A stretch of DNA of 39,664 nucleotides. Source: an uncultured Anaerococcus sp. Its GTDB lineage: Bacteria; Bacillota; Clostridia; Tissierellales; Peptoniphilaceae. The stretch covers positions 1 to 39,664 of the forward strand of contig NZ_CAMXYR010000008.1 in assembly GCF_947253225.1 (NCBI RefSeq). Reading direction: 5' to 3'. Shown piece by piece: positions 1 to 7,219 of the stretch. The translations under genes and the position numbers were made by a program. The notes under the pieces were generated by a model. The model was not told where the DNA came from. It did no database searches and saw nothing but the letters and a program-made list of their open reading frames with translations. Each line of letters opens with the position of its first letter. The first letter of the stretch is position 1.

Positions 1-40
1 AATTTAATTACAAAAACAAAGTATTACCACAAATATCTTG

Positions 41-62
41 TATGATAGGTTAAATAGGAGGT
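41..62 (+). promoter_or_regulatory. Weak -10 and strong RBS of the htrA-like gene
   Basis: TATGAT at 41-46 directly follows a TG dinucleotide and could act as a -10 element. No convincing -35 is visible at the right distance. AGGAGG at 57-62 is a strong Shine-Dalgarno that fixes the ATG at 71. Confidence 0.4.
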
Positions 63-70
63 AGACTTTA

Positions 71-1339
71 ATGAGAAAAAATAAGTCGAATGGATTTTTT
101 AGTTTTATTTCTGCCTTGCTTGGAGCTGTTATTGGAGGTTTTGTCGTCTATTTTCTTTTAGGTGGAGGATTAGCCAATGAGAATAAGCAACAAGGCCTTG
201 ATAATAACCCTAAGCAAATTGAGGAGAAGAGTGATAAAAAATCTTCATCTAAGGATATAAATATTAAGGATGATGCTTCAATGGAATCTGTTGTAGTCAA
301 GAAGTCAATTGATTCTGTGGTTGGGATTAATACAATTTCCCAAGTTACCAAGAGGTCTTTTTTTGGCCAACAACAAGGCTATGTTGAAGGAATAGGCTCT
401 GGTTCTATTGTTACTGAGGATGGTTATATTGTAACAAATTCTCATGTTGTTAGTAATGGAAATGTAACTCAGATAAATGTTTTGTTCTCGGACGGAAAGA
501 CTTCGGAGGCAGAGCTTGTTTGGAATGATGCGTCGCTTGACCTTGCTATTATTAAGGTGAACAAGAAAAATCTTCCAGCCATTGAGCTTGGTGATAGTGA
601 TAAGGTTGGTATAGGCGATAGGGCTGTTGCTATTGGAAATCCTCTGGGTTTTGAACTTCAATCAACTGTAACTAGTGGTATTATTTCAGGTCTAAATAGG
701 TCTGTTAAGTTTAACACTGGTGTTACAATGGATGGGCTAATGCAAACGGATGCAGCTATAAACTCAGGAAATTCTGGCGGAGCTTTACTAAACTCAAGAG
801 GAGAGCTAATAGGAATTAATACAGCCAAGGCTGGTAATAGCGACGGAATTGGCTTTGCTATCCCAATCAATACTGTAAAGCCTGTTATAGAAAAGGTAAG
901 AAAGACAGGTAAATTTAATTCTGTCTATCTTGGAATTACAGGTCAATCAATAGATTACATGAAACAAATTCCTAATTTCAATACTGAAAATCTCGGAACT
1001 GATAAGGGAGTTTATGTAGTTTCTATCTTTGATAAGGAAAGTAAGATAGAAGAAGGGGATGTGATTACTGCTGTTGATGGAAAAGAAGTTAAGGATATGA
1101 ATACTTTAAGGAAACTTCTATTGAATTACTCTGTTGGTGATAAGGCAACTATCACTGTCTATAGAAAGGGTAAGAAAATGGAACTTAAAGTAAGCTTTAA
1201 TATTGATACATCAAATGTTGATGAGTACAACAAGGCAAAACCAAAAGTCAATGATAACCAAGAAGACATGGATAGGGAAGATAGTAGCGATAGTGGAGAT
1301 GGAGAAGATGGTCTAAGTCCATTTTTCAATCTTCCATAA
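71..1339 (+). CDS. htrA: HtrA/DegP-family membrane-anchored serine protease (S1C) with PDZ domain
   Basis: This is a trypsin-like surface quality-control protease that degrades or refolds misfolded exported proteins. The 422-aa product has one N-terminal membrane anchor (about residues 8-33), a charged linker, the protease domain (about 75-280) and one PDZ domain (about 285-375). The catalytic triad is visible as H125 (TNSHVV), D157 (SLDLAI) and S235 in GNSGGAL. A single anchor plus one PDZ is the usual Gram-positive HtrA architecture. The C-terminus carries an Asp/Glu/Ser-rich low-complexity tail (about residues 394-416). The gene is alone, with its own terminator. In many Firmicutes ftsY precedes ylxM at this place, but here htrA does. 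The family call is secure, while substrate and regulation are not visible. Confidence 0.96.
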   Translation: MRKNKSNGFFSFISALLGAVIGGFVVYFLLGGGLANENKQQGLDNNPKQIEEKSDKKSSSKDINIKDDASMESVVVKKSIDSVVGINTISQVTKRSFFGQQQGYVEGIGSGSIVTEDGYIVTNSHVVSNGNVTQINVLFSDGKTSEAELVWNDASLDLAIIKVNKKNLPAIELGDSDKVGIGDRAVAIGNPLGFELQSTVTSGIISGLNRSVKFNTGVTMDGLMQTDAAINSGNSGGALLNSRGELIGINTAKAGNSDGIGFAIPINTVKPVIEKVRKTGKFNSVYLGITGQSIDYMKQIPNFNTENLGTDKGVYVVSIFDKESKIEEGDVITAVDGKEVKDMNTLRKLLLNYSVGDKATITVYRKGKKMELKVSFNIDTSNVDEYNKAKPKVNDNQEDMDREDSSDSGDGEDGLSPFFNLP

Positions 1340-1345
1340 GATGAG

Positions 1346-1372
1346 AGGCTAGGAGAAATCCTAGCTTTTTTT
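1346..1372 (+). terminator. Rho-independent terminator after htrA
   Basis: A seven-pair GC-containing stem (GCTAGGA / TCCTAGC) with a GAAA tetraloop, extended by a G-T and an A-T pair, runs into a seven-T tract. It lies seven bases after the htrA stop. Confidence 0.93.
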
Positions 1373-1397
1373 GCGAGTTGGAAGTCAATATTTTTTC

Positions 1398-1426
1398 TTG
1401 ACTTGGTTAAAATAAGAGTGTATAAT
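1398..1426 (+). promoter_or_regulatory. Near-consensus promoter of the ylxM-ffh-rplS operon
   Basis: TTGACT (1398-1403) and TATAAT (1421-1426) are separated by exactly 17 nt, with TG directly before the -10. The predicted start is near 1433. This is one of the best promoter matches in the window, as expected for SRP and ribosomal protein genes. Confidence 0.9.
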
Positions 1427-1432
1427 GTATAA

Positions 1433-1451
1433 GTCAAGTAAAAGACTTGAC
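1433..1451 (+). promoter_or_regulatory. Leader hairpin at the transcript start, next to the ylxM RBS
   Basis: The perfect inverted repeat GTCAAGT-aaaag-ACTTGAC spans 1433-1439 and 1445-1451. It starts at the predicted transcription start and ends one base before the GGGTGA ribosome site. It has no T tract, so it is not a terminator. It could be a 5'-stabilising hairpin, a translational control element or a DNA operator. Confidence 0.55.
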
Positions 1452-1461
1452 GGGTGATTTT

Positions 1462-1785
1462 ATGGAAAAAATAGTAAAAGTGGCTCAATTATTCGATATA
1501 TACGGCGCACTTCTTAATGAAAAACAAAGAGATGTTATTAATTGTTATTATAACGAGGACTTATCTCTTCAGGAAATAGCTGATAATTCTTCTAGGAGCA
1601 AGCAAGCTATATCAGATATGATTAAAAGGTCTGAGGATAAGTTATTTGAGTTTGAAGATGAGCTTTCTTTACTGAAAAGCCGCGAGGAACTGAAAGATTC
1701 TCTTATTGGTATAAGAGAGCTGATGGAAAGTTCAAATTATGAATTGGCAATTAAAGAAATAACGGACGTAATAGATAAGATTTAG
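1462..1785 (+). CDS. ylxM: YlxM/p13-like (UPF0122) helix-turn-helix protein of the SRP operon
   Basis: This 107-aa protein has a sigma-70 region 4-like HTH (about residues 15-60; LSLQEIADNSSRSKQAISDM). It belongs to the UPF0122 family, which is almost always encoded just before ffh. In streptococci YlxM interacts with SRP components and modulates SRP activity. I chose ATG 1462 because GGGTGA at 1452-1457 is well placed for it. A TTG at 1447 would lie inside the leader hairpin. The stop is 11 bp before ffh. The family call is secure, but the function is inferred from studied homologues. Confidence 0.92.
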   Translation: MEKIVKVAQLFDIYGALLNEKQRDVINCYYNEDLSLQEIADNSSRSKQAISDMIKRSEDKLFEFEDELSLLKSREELKDSLIGIRELMESSNYELAIKEITDVIDKI

Positions 1786-1796
1786 AGAGGGATGCT

Positions 1797-3134
1797 ATGG
1801 TATTTGAAGGCCTTTCTGAAAGACTCCAGGAAACCCTTGGAAGGCTTACAGGAAAAGGAAAATTAAGTGAAAAAGATATAGATGCCGCTATGAGAGAGAT
1901 TAGACTCTCTTTACTAGAAGCAGATGTTAACTACAAGGTCGTAAAAGATTTTGTTAAGACAATCAAGGAAAGATCACTTGGGCAAGATGTTATGACTTCC
2001 CTATCTCCAGGGCAGATGGTAGTCAAGATTGTAAATGAAGAACTTACTCTTCTAATGGGTAAGGAAAATTCTAGACTCGACTTTAAAGGCTCAACTCCTC
2101 ATATAGTGATGATGGTAGGACTCCAAGGGTCAGGTAAGACGACCCATTCTGGAAAGCTTGCACTTAAATTAAAGAAGGAAAATAGAAATCCAATGCTAGT
2201 AGCTTTGGATATTTATAGACCAGCAGCGATTGAGCAACTAAAAGTCGTTGGGAAAAATGCTGGAGTTGAAGTTTTCGATAGGGACAAGCAAGACCCAGTA
2301 AAAACCGCCAAAGAAGCTAAGGATTATGCAAGGATTAATAACCATGATGTTGTAATCCTAGATACGGCAGGACGTTTACAAATTGATACCGACTTAATGG
2401 ATGAGCTAAAAAATATCAAGGAAGAAGTAAAACCTGACGAAATCTTGCTTGTTGTTGATGCAATGACAGGACAAGAGGCAGTCAATGTTGCCAAAACCTT
2501 CGATGATTACCTAGACCTAACAGGAGTAATCCTAACTAAGTTAGATGGTGATGCGAGAGGTGGTGCAGCCCTTTCCATTAGACAAGTTGTAGGAAAACCA
2601 ATCAAGTTTATAGGCGTTGGAGAAAAGCTTGAAGACCTTGAACCTTTCCATCCGGATAGGATGGCTAATAGGATTCTAGGCATGGGAGATGTTCTTAGCC
2701 TCATAGAAAAGGCAGAAAAACAACTTTCCCTAGAAAATGCTAAGGAACTAGAGCGTAAGATGCGTGAGCAGACCTACACCTTGGATGATTTCATGGAACA
2801 AGTTCAACAAATCAGAAACATGGGTCCCCTAGAAGACCTTCTAGCCATGATTCCTGGAGTAAACTCAAAAATGCTAAAGGGAGTTGATGTTGATGATAGA
2901 GGCTTTGTAAGAATTGAAGCTCTCATAAGTTCTATGACCAAGGAAGAAAGGGAAAAACCTGAAATTATTGGCAAGAGCAGAAAAGAACGTATAGCCAAGG
3001 GTTCGGGTGTTGATATTAAGGAGCTTAACAAATTGCTCAAACAGTTCAAAGAACTGAAAAAAATGATGAAGAAAATGACAGGCATGAAGATGAATAAAAG
3101 AGGCAGGAAACTACCAAGAATGCCTTTCTTTTAG
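1797..3134 (+). CDS. ffh: Signal recognition particle GTPase Ffh (SRP54)
   Basis: Ffh binds signal peptides of nascent chains and 4.5S/scRNA, and targets ribosomes to the membrane through FtsY. The 445-aa product shows the N-domain helical bundle (1-90), the G domain with P-loop GLQGSGKTT (108-116), DTAGRLQID (about 189-197) and TKLD (247-250), and a methionine-rich M domain ending in a basic tail (KKMMKKMTGMKMNKRGRK). The length matches the family (about 440-450 aa). The start is preceded by GAGAGGGATGCT. It is the second gene of the operon. The ftsY partner is not in the window. Confidence 0.98.
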   Translation: MVFEGLSERLQETLGRLTGKGKLSEKDIDAAMREIRLSLLEADVNYKVVKDFVKTIKERSLGQDVMTSLSPGQMVVKIVNEELTLLMGKENSRLDFKGSTPHIVMMVGLQGSGKTTHSGKLALKLKKENRNPMLVALDIYRPAAIEQLKVVGKNAGVEVFDRDKQDPVKTAKEAKDYARINNHDVVILDTAGRLQIDTDLMDELKNIKEEVKPDEILLVVDAMTGQEAVNVAKTFDDYLDLTGVILTKLDGDARGGAALSIRQVVGKPIKFIGVGEKLEDLEPFHPDRMANRILGMGDVLSLIEKAEKQLSLENAKELERKMREQTYTLDDFMEQVQQIRNMGPLEDLLAMIPGVNSKMLKGVDVDDRGFVRIEALISSMTKEEREKPEIIGKSRKERIAKGSGVDIKELNKLLKQFKELKKMMKKMTGMKMNKRGRKLPRMPFF

Positions 3135-3159
3135 GGCCTAAATTAAATAGGAGGAAACA

Positions 3160-3405
3160 ATGGCAGTAAAAATCAGATTAAAGAGAATGGGACAAAAGAA
3201 AAGACCATTCTACAGAGTTGTAGTAGCAGATTCAAGATCTCCAAGAGATGGTAAGTTCATTGAAGAAATCGGAACATACAATCCAATCTCTAATCCAAAA
3301 GAATTTAGAGTAGATAATGAAAAAGCTAAACAATGGATCAAAAATGGTGCAAAACCAACTTCTATAGTTGAAAAACTTTTCAAAGACAACAACGTATTAG
3401 CATAA
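3160..3405 (+). CDS. rpsP: 30S ribosomal protein bS16
   Basis: bS16 is a small-subunit assembly protein. The 81-aa product has the family N-terminus MAVKIRLKRMGQKKRPFYR and the internal IGTYNP motif, and its length is typical. AGGAGG lies just upstream of the ATG. The ffh-rpsP-ylqC(khpA)-rimM-trmD-rplS order is a classic Firmicutes arrangement that groups ribosome maturation functions. Confidence 0.98.
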   Translation: MAVKIRLKRMGQKKRPFYRVVVADSRSPRDGKFIEEIGTYNPISNPKEFRVDNEKAKQWIKNGAKPTSIVEKLFKDNNVLA

Positions 3406-3406
3406 G

Positions 3407-3631
3407 ATGAAAAACCTAGTTGAATTAATTGTTAAAGAATTAGTAGAAAACAAAGATGCTGTATCTATCGAAGAAACTAGCGAAAATGGTGAGGTAGACC
3501 TATTAATCCATGTAGCAGAAGAAGATAAGGGCAGAGTTATTGGAGTTCGTGGAAATATAATAAATTCCATAAGGACCATAGCAAGAGCAGCAGCAATCAA
3601 AGAAGATGTTAAGGTCAACATAAGAATATGA
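3407..3631 (+). CDS. khpA: KH-domain RNA-binding protein KhpA (YlqC)
   Basis: This 74-aa protein is a single KH domain with the RNA-contacting GxxG loop (GRVIGVRGNIINSIR). Family members (KhpA/YlqC) form a complex with KhpB/EloR and bind RNAs that influence cell elongation and division in streptococci. The start follows the rpsP stop by one base, so translation is probably coupled. Its last four bases overlap the rimM ATG. The orthology is firm on sequence and position. The RNA targets here are unknown. Confidence 0.95.
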   Translation: MKNLVELIVKELVENKDAVSIEETSENGEVDLLIHVAEEDKGRVIGVRGNIINSIRTIARAAAIKEDVKVNIRI

Positions 3632-4116
3632 GGATAACAGTAGCAGAGGTAATAACAACCCACGGCATTAGAGGAAATGTAAAAGTAAGGTCATTTTCTG
3701 ATAATGAAAAGCGATTTGAAAAAGGATCGAAAGTCTATATAGGAGATGAACTTCTTACCATAGAAGATTCCTTCGACCAGAAGGGACTAAAAGTTCTTAA
3801 ATTTGTTGAATACAATGATATTAACGATTCTATCAAGCTTGTAGGTAAGGACATTACCATAGATGAAAAAGATCGTGGAGTTCTTTCCGAAGGAGAGTTC
3901 TACATATATGAGCTCATAGGTCTTGATGTTTACTCCAAGGGGCAAATAGTGGGTAAGGTCAAGGATGTGATAAGTGGAGTCTATCCAAACGATGTTTATG
4001 TCATAGAAAAAAAGGACAATAAAGAGGTATTATTACCAGCCTTAAAAACTGTAATCACAAATGTTGATATTAACAATAAAAAAATAGAAGTAGATAACCT
4101 AAGCGATTATGAATAG
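3628..4116 (+). CDS. rimM: Ribosome maturation factor RimM (16S rRNA processing)
   Basis: RimM binds uS19 during 30S head maturation. The 162-aa product has the N-terminal RimM barrel beginning with the typical VAEVITTHGIRGNVKV segment, and a C-terminal PRC-barrel (about 95-160; LIGLDVYSKGQIVGKVKDV). It overlaps khpA by 4 nt (ATGA) and trmD by 8 nt, so the group is probably translated in a coupled fashion. Confidence 0.97.
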   Translation: MRITVAEVITTHGIRGNVKVRSFSDNEKRFEKGSKVYIGDELLTIEDSFDQKGLKVLKFVEYNDINDSIKLVGKDITIDEKDRGVLSEGEFYIYELIGLDVYSKGQIVGKVKDVISGVYPNDVYVIEKKDNKEVLLPALKTVITNVDINNKKIEVDNLSDYE

Positions 4117-4825
4117 AGTTACCATACTTACCCTATTTCCAGAAAGCTTTGAATTTCTAAAGACTTATGGAGTAATAGGAAAAGCAATTGAGAACAAAAA
4201 ACTAGAAATAAACTTAGTAGATATAAGAGATTTCAGTAAGAACAAGCACAATCATGTTGATGATACAGTATACGGTGGGGCAGCCGGTATGCTTATCAGG
4301 CCTCAAGTTATATATGACGCTTTGCTATCTGTAAAGAAACCAGAATCAAAAGTCTGCTTTATGTCAGCAGCAGGAAAAAAATTAAATCAGAAATTAGCAA
4401 TCAACTTTGCAGAAATCAAAGATCTGATAATAATTTGCGGTCATTACGAAGGGATTGATGCTAGAATTACCAACCATTATGTCGACTATGAAATATCTAT
4501 AGGCGATTATGTACTCACAGGTGGAGAAATCCCAGCCATGGTGCTTATAGATTCAATGGCAAGATTTATAGATGGAGTTGTAGGAAAAAGGGAATCCTTG
4601 ACTACAGACTCTCATTACAATACTTTATTGCAACAAGATGAATACACCAAACCTCGTAACTTCAACGGCTACTTCGTACCAAGCGAGCTTGTAAGCGGAG
4701 ACCACAAGAAGATTGCAACTTGGAATAGGAAAAGTGCAATAGAGAAAACTAAAAGAGTAAGACCAGACTTATATGAAAAATTCTTACGAGAGGAGAGCAA
4801 AGATGGATTTAATCAAAAAAATTGA
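4109..4825 (+). CDS. trmD: tRNA (guanine-N1)-methyltransferase TrmD
   Basis: TrmD makes m1G37 in tRNAs that read codons with G next to the anticodon, which suppresses +1 frameshifts. The 238-aa SPOUT enzyme shows the N-terminal ILTLFPESFEF, ICGHYEGIDAR and the SAM-binding trefoil-knot segment GDYVLTGGE. It overlaps rimM at its start and rplS by 23 nt at its end, in a different frame. Confidence 0.98.
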   Translation: MNRVTILTLFPESFEFLKTYGVIGKAIENKKLEINLVDIRDFSKNKHNHVDDTVYGGAAGMLIRPQVIYDALLSVKKPESKVCFMSAAGKKLNQKLAINFAEIKDLIIICGHYEGIDARITNHYVDYEISIGDYVLTGGEIPAMVLIDSMARFIDGVVGKRESLTTDSHYNTLLQQDEYTKPRNFNGYFVPSELVSGDHKKIATWNRKSAIEKTKRVRPDLYEKFLREESKDGFNQKN

Positions 4826-5150
4826 ACAAGAAAACCTACGTGAAGAAGGCTTTGACTTTGGAGTAGGTGATACAGTAAGACTAAGCTACAGAATCAAAGA
4901 AGGAGATAAAGAAAGACTCCAAGACTTTGAAGGAACTGTAATCTACATCAAAGAAGGCGGAGTAACAAAAACATTCACAGTTAGAAGAATTAGCTACGGT
5001 GTTGGAGTAGAAAGAACATTCGTTTACAACTCACCAAAAATCGAAAAACTACACGTTGTTAGACGTGGTAAGGTAAGAAGAGCTAAACTAAACTACCTAA
5101 GAGACCGTCAAGGTAAGGCAGCTAAAGTTAAAGAAAAAACAAACTATTAA
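4803..5150 (+). CDS. rplS: 50S ribosomal protein bL19
   Basis: bL19 sits at the 30S-50S interface. The 115-aa product begins MDLIKKIEQENL and contains the conserved GDTVRLSYRIKEGDKERLQ and FEGTVI segments. An in-frame ATG exists at 4773. I chose ATG 4803 because GAGGAGAG (4791-4798) is well placed for it and the family length is about 115 aa. The start lies inside the trmD coding end. This is the last gene of the operon, and a strong terminator follows. Confidence 0.97.
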   Translation: MDLIKKIEQENLREEGFDFGVGDTVRLSYRIKEGDKERLQDFEGTVIYIKEGGVTKTFTVRRISYGVGVERTFVYNSPKIEKLHVVRRGKVRRAKLNYLRDRQGKAAKVKEKTNY

Positions 5151-5155
5151 AAAAT

Positions 5156-5188
5156 AAGGACTCTTGCAGAAAATTCAAGAGTCCTTTT
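5156..5188 (+). terminator. Rho-independent terminator after rplS
   Basis: An 11-bp perfect stem (AAGGACTCTTG at 5156-5166, CAAGAGTCCTT at 5176-5186) is followed by a short T run. The element overlaps the candidate promoter of the next cassette. Confidence 0.93.
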
Positions 5189-5193
5189 AAAAT
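5164..5193 (+). promoter_or_regulatory. Candidate promoter nested in the rplS terminator
   Basis: TTGCAG (5164-5169, three of six matches to consensus) and TAAAAT (5188-5193, five of six) are spaced 18 nt. A start near 5200 would give a leader of about 14 nt before the 5214 ORF. Only about 25 bp separate the terminator from that ORF, so any dedicated promoter must overlap the terminator. Otherwise the cassette depends on read-through. Confidence 0.35.
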
Positions 5194-5213
5194 TCCAGAG
5201 TTAGGAGATATAG

Positions 5214-5336
5214 ATGATTTTCTTTAGTAAGGATAATATATTTTGTAATGGGGGATGTTTTGTCGAAAAACAGATTGTTAATAATAAGTATGATAAATGT
5301 TGTGATTCGAAATGTTATAGATATTTAGGTGTGTAG
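5214..5336 (+). CDS. Small cysteine-rich peptide (40 aa) upstream of an ABC exporter
   Basis: I do not recognise a family. The ORF encodes 40 residues with five cysteines, at 11, 15, 29, 30 and 34: a CNGGC half and a CCDSKC half separated by a 13-residue linker (FVEKQIVNNKYDK). This gives paired C-x3-C motifs. It starts at ATG 5214 with a well-spaced GGAG (5204-5207). The stop is two bases before the ABC transporter ATG, so the two are probably translationally coupled. There is no signal peptide or double-glycine leader. It could be an exported or modified peptide (RiPP-like), a small disulphide or metal-binding protein, or a regulator of the transporter. A clear RBS, the intact frame and the Cys pattern argue that it is real, but at 40 codons chance cannot be excluded. 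Confidence 0.6.
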   Translation: MIFFSKDNIFCNGGCFVEKQIVNNKYDKCCDSKCYRYLGV

Positions 5337-5338
5337 TA

Positions 5339-6931
5339 ATGTTTGCGTATCTTTTTAAGAATAATAAAAAATTATTTATCAAAAGCCTTATATTTTTGTT
5401 ATTATTCTCCTTGAGTAGACCAGTTTTTTCTAAATTGATAATTTATTATACTAATTTACCTGAAATGGGAGCTAGAGTTTCTATTTGGTATTTGTTAGTA
5501 CCTGGGCTTTTGTACCTGTTGGGTTACTTTTTGCTTAATTTATATTCTGAAAAGTACCTAGATAAGTTTATGATTGAGTGCAAGAAATGTCTAAATGAGG
5601 GAGTCTATAATAGGTTTTTATCTAGCGATGGTTTAAGTTTCGACAAGTCGGAGTTAACTAGTATTTTCACAAATGATATAGATCAGATTTCAAATGATTA
5701 TATCCAAGGATTGACTCAAATCGTATATTTCATAGTATCATTTATGGGAGCAAGTCTAGTTATCTATTCCTTATCAGCTAAGATTTTATTATATTTGATA
5801 TGTATTTCTACCCTAACTTTCTTTATACAAAAATTACTTGCGAATACTTTAGCAGATAAGCAATCTTCCTATAATACTAAGTTTTCAAAAATAATAAAAA
5901 TATTAAATGAAAGTATTGATAATATAAGAGAGATAAAGATTTATAATTTAGAGGATAAGTTTAGAAATAAGTTTAAGAAATCATCGACAGAAGCTAATGA
6001 AGAACTTTTTAGGTTAAATTTGTCTGAAGATATGGTGGAAGTGATAAATCAAACTTCGGCTAGTCTGATTGAGGTTGGCCTATACATTGTGGGTGTTGCT
6101 TTGATAATTCATAATAAGCTAACCATTGCAGAATTGTTAGCGATTGTAGTTTCTTGTGATTCCATAACTCTACCTATATATGCGTTTTCTAGAACCTATG
6201 CTAAGTTTGCAAAGACTAAGAAAACTAGGGAAAAACTTATGGATATTATATCTGAGTGCGATAATTTAAGCGGTAAGGAAAAAATATCTACAATAAAAGA
6301 AATAAGAGTTGATAATTATGCTGGAAAATATGACCAGAACCTTATAAGTGATAGAGTTAGTTTTTCAATTAACTATGGAGATAAAATTCTAATCACAGGG
6401 GACAATGGCTCTGGGAAATCTACCCTTCTTTCTTCGATACTTGATTTTTCAAGAAATCATGTAGGTGATATATTTATAAATGGGAAAAATATAAAAAATA
6501 TAGATAAAGGGTCTTTTTATAGAAGGGTATCTTTTTTGGGTCAAAGGTATGTTTTGGTAGAAGATACTATCAAGAACAATATTATAGGAAATGGTGCTTA
6601 TTTGGAGGAAAAATATAACAGGATAATTACTAGGATAAATATTAAAACCTTCGATAAATCGACTGTTGTTAATGAAAACAGAGATAATTTAAGTGGTGGA
6701 GAAATGCAGAAAATAAGTATAGGAAGGGCTATTTATAAAGATAGCGACATCCTTATCTTAGATGAACCTTTTTCTGCCCTTGATAGAACAAGCGTCGATA
6801 GGATATTGGATATGCTGTTAAAGGATGAGAGAAGTCTTATAGTAATTGCCCATAATTTGAGTCAAGATAAGCTGGATAAGTTCGACAAAGTAATTAATAT
6901 GAAAAGAAAGGCTGAATCTTTGTCCATATAG
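5339..6931 (+). CDS. ABC transporter, fused membrane and ATPase half-transporter (exporter type)
   Basis: This 530-aa half-transporter probably works as a homodimer. The N-terminal half has about six membrane segments (roughly residues 12-32, 48-68, 125-147, 149-167, 240-258 and 262-284). The ATPase has Walker A GDNGSGKS (354-361), Q-loop Q402, signature LSGGE (451-455), Walker B ILILDE (471-476), D-loop SALD and switch H505. All catalytic elements are intact. There is no N-terminal C39 peptidase domain, so it would not trim a double-glycine leader. It resembles peptide/bacteriocin or lipid exporters, and the substrate cannot be read from sequence. It follows the 40-aa Cys-rich ORF by two bases and ends at a strong terminator, forming a closed two-gene unit between conserved operons. 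Confidence 0.9.
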   Translation: MFAYLFKNNKKLFIKSLIFLLLFSLSRPVFSKLIIYYTNLPEMGARVSIWYLLVPGLLYLLGYFLLNLYSEKYLDKFMIECKKCLNEGVYNRFLSSDGLSFDKSELTSIFTNDIDQISNDYIQGLTQIVYFIVSFMGASLVIYSLSAKILLYLICISTLTFFIQKLLANTLADKQSSYNTKFSKIIKILNESIDNIREIKIYNLEDKFRNKFKKSSTEANEELFRLNLSEDMVEVINQTSASLIEVGLYIVGVALIIHNKLTIAELLAIVVSCDSITLPIYAFSRTYAKFAKTKKTREKLMDIISECDNLSGKEKISTIKEIRVDNYAGKYDQNLISDRVSFSINYGDKILITGDNGSGKSTLLSSILDFSRNHVGDIFINGKNIKNIDKGSFYRRVSFLGQRYVLVEDTIKNNIIGNGAYLEEKYNRIITRINIKTFDKSTVVNENRDNLSGGEMQKISIGRAIYKDSDILILDEPFSALDRTSVDRILDMLLKDERSLIVIAHNLSQDKLDKFDKVINMKRKAESLSI

Positions 6932-6937
6932 AAAAAG

Positions 6938-6977
6938 AAAATGCTCAAACCTCGTTATAGATAGGTTTGAGCATTTT
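6938..6977 (+). terminator. Rho-independent terminator after the ABC cassette
   Basis: A 14-bp perfect stem (AAATGCTCAAACCT at 6938-6951, AGGTTTGAGCATTT at 6963-6976) with an 11-nt loop. It has A-rich and T-rich flanks and could work in both directions. Confidence 0.92.
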
Positions 6978-7161
6978 TAAACTTCTTTATTTATAAATCA
7001 TTCATGGTAAAGGATATCAACTTTTAACTAAAACTTAAGAGTTTCAATTTCAAAATTTCTCTTATAGGTGATATTAGTTTTATAATTTATATGGATCTTG
7101 GAACCTGTAAGGCATTACAATTTAAGCAGAGCTTGTAGGAGATGTATTTTTAAATAATTTA

Positions 7162-7169
7162 TGTATAAT
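7162..7169 (+). promoter_or_regulatory. Candidate -10 of the rbgA-topA operon
   Basis: TATAAT at 7164-7169 follows a TG. No good -35 lies 16-18 nt upstream. The preceding intergenic stretch (6978-7160) holds no ORF with a ribosome site and no other structure that I can support. Confidence 0.5.
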
Positions 7170-7219
7170 ATAGATAGTTATAAATTTCGCCTAAGGCAAA
7201 GTAGATTGGAGAAAAAACT

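Noticed and set aside
305..870. Antisense ORFs opposite htrA (and similar ones opposite ffh, topA, gdpP and others)
   Set aside because: They lie wholly within well-identified genes on the other strand, lack ribosome sites and have shadow-frame composition.
6978..7160. Possible gene remnant or small RNA between the ABC cassette and rbgA
   Set aside because: Only ORFs of up to about 15 codons and an imperfect hairpin near 7020-7045 without a T tract were found, so nothing can be supported.
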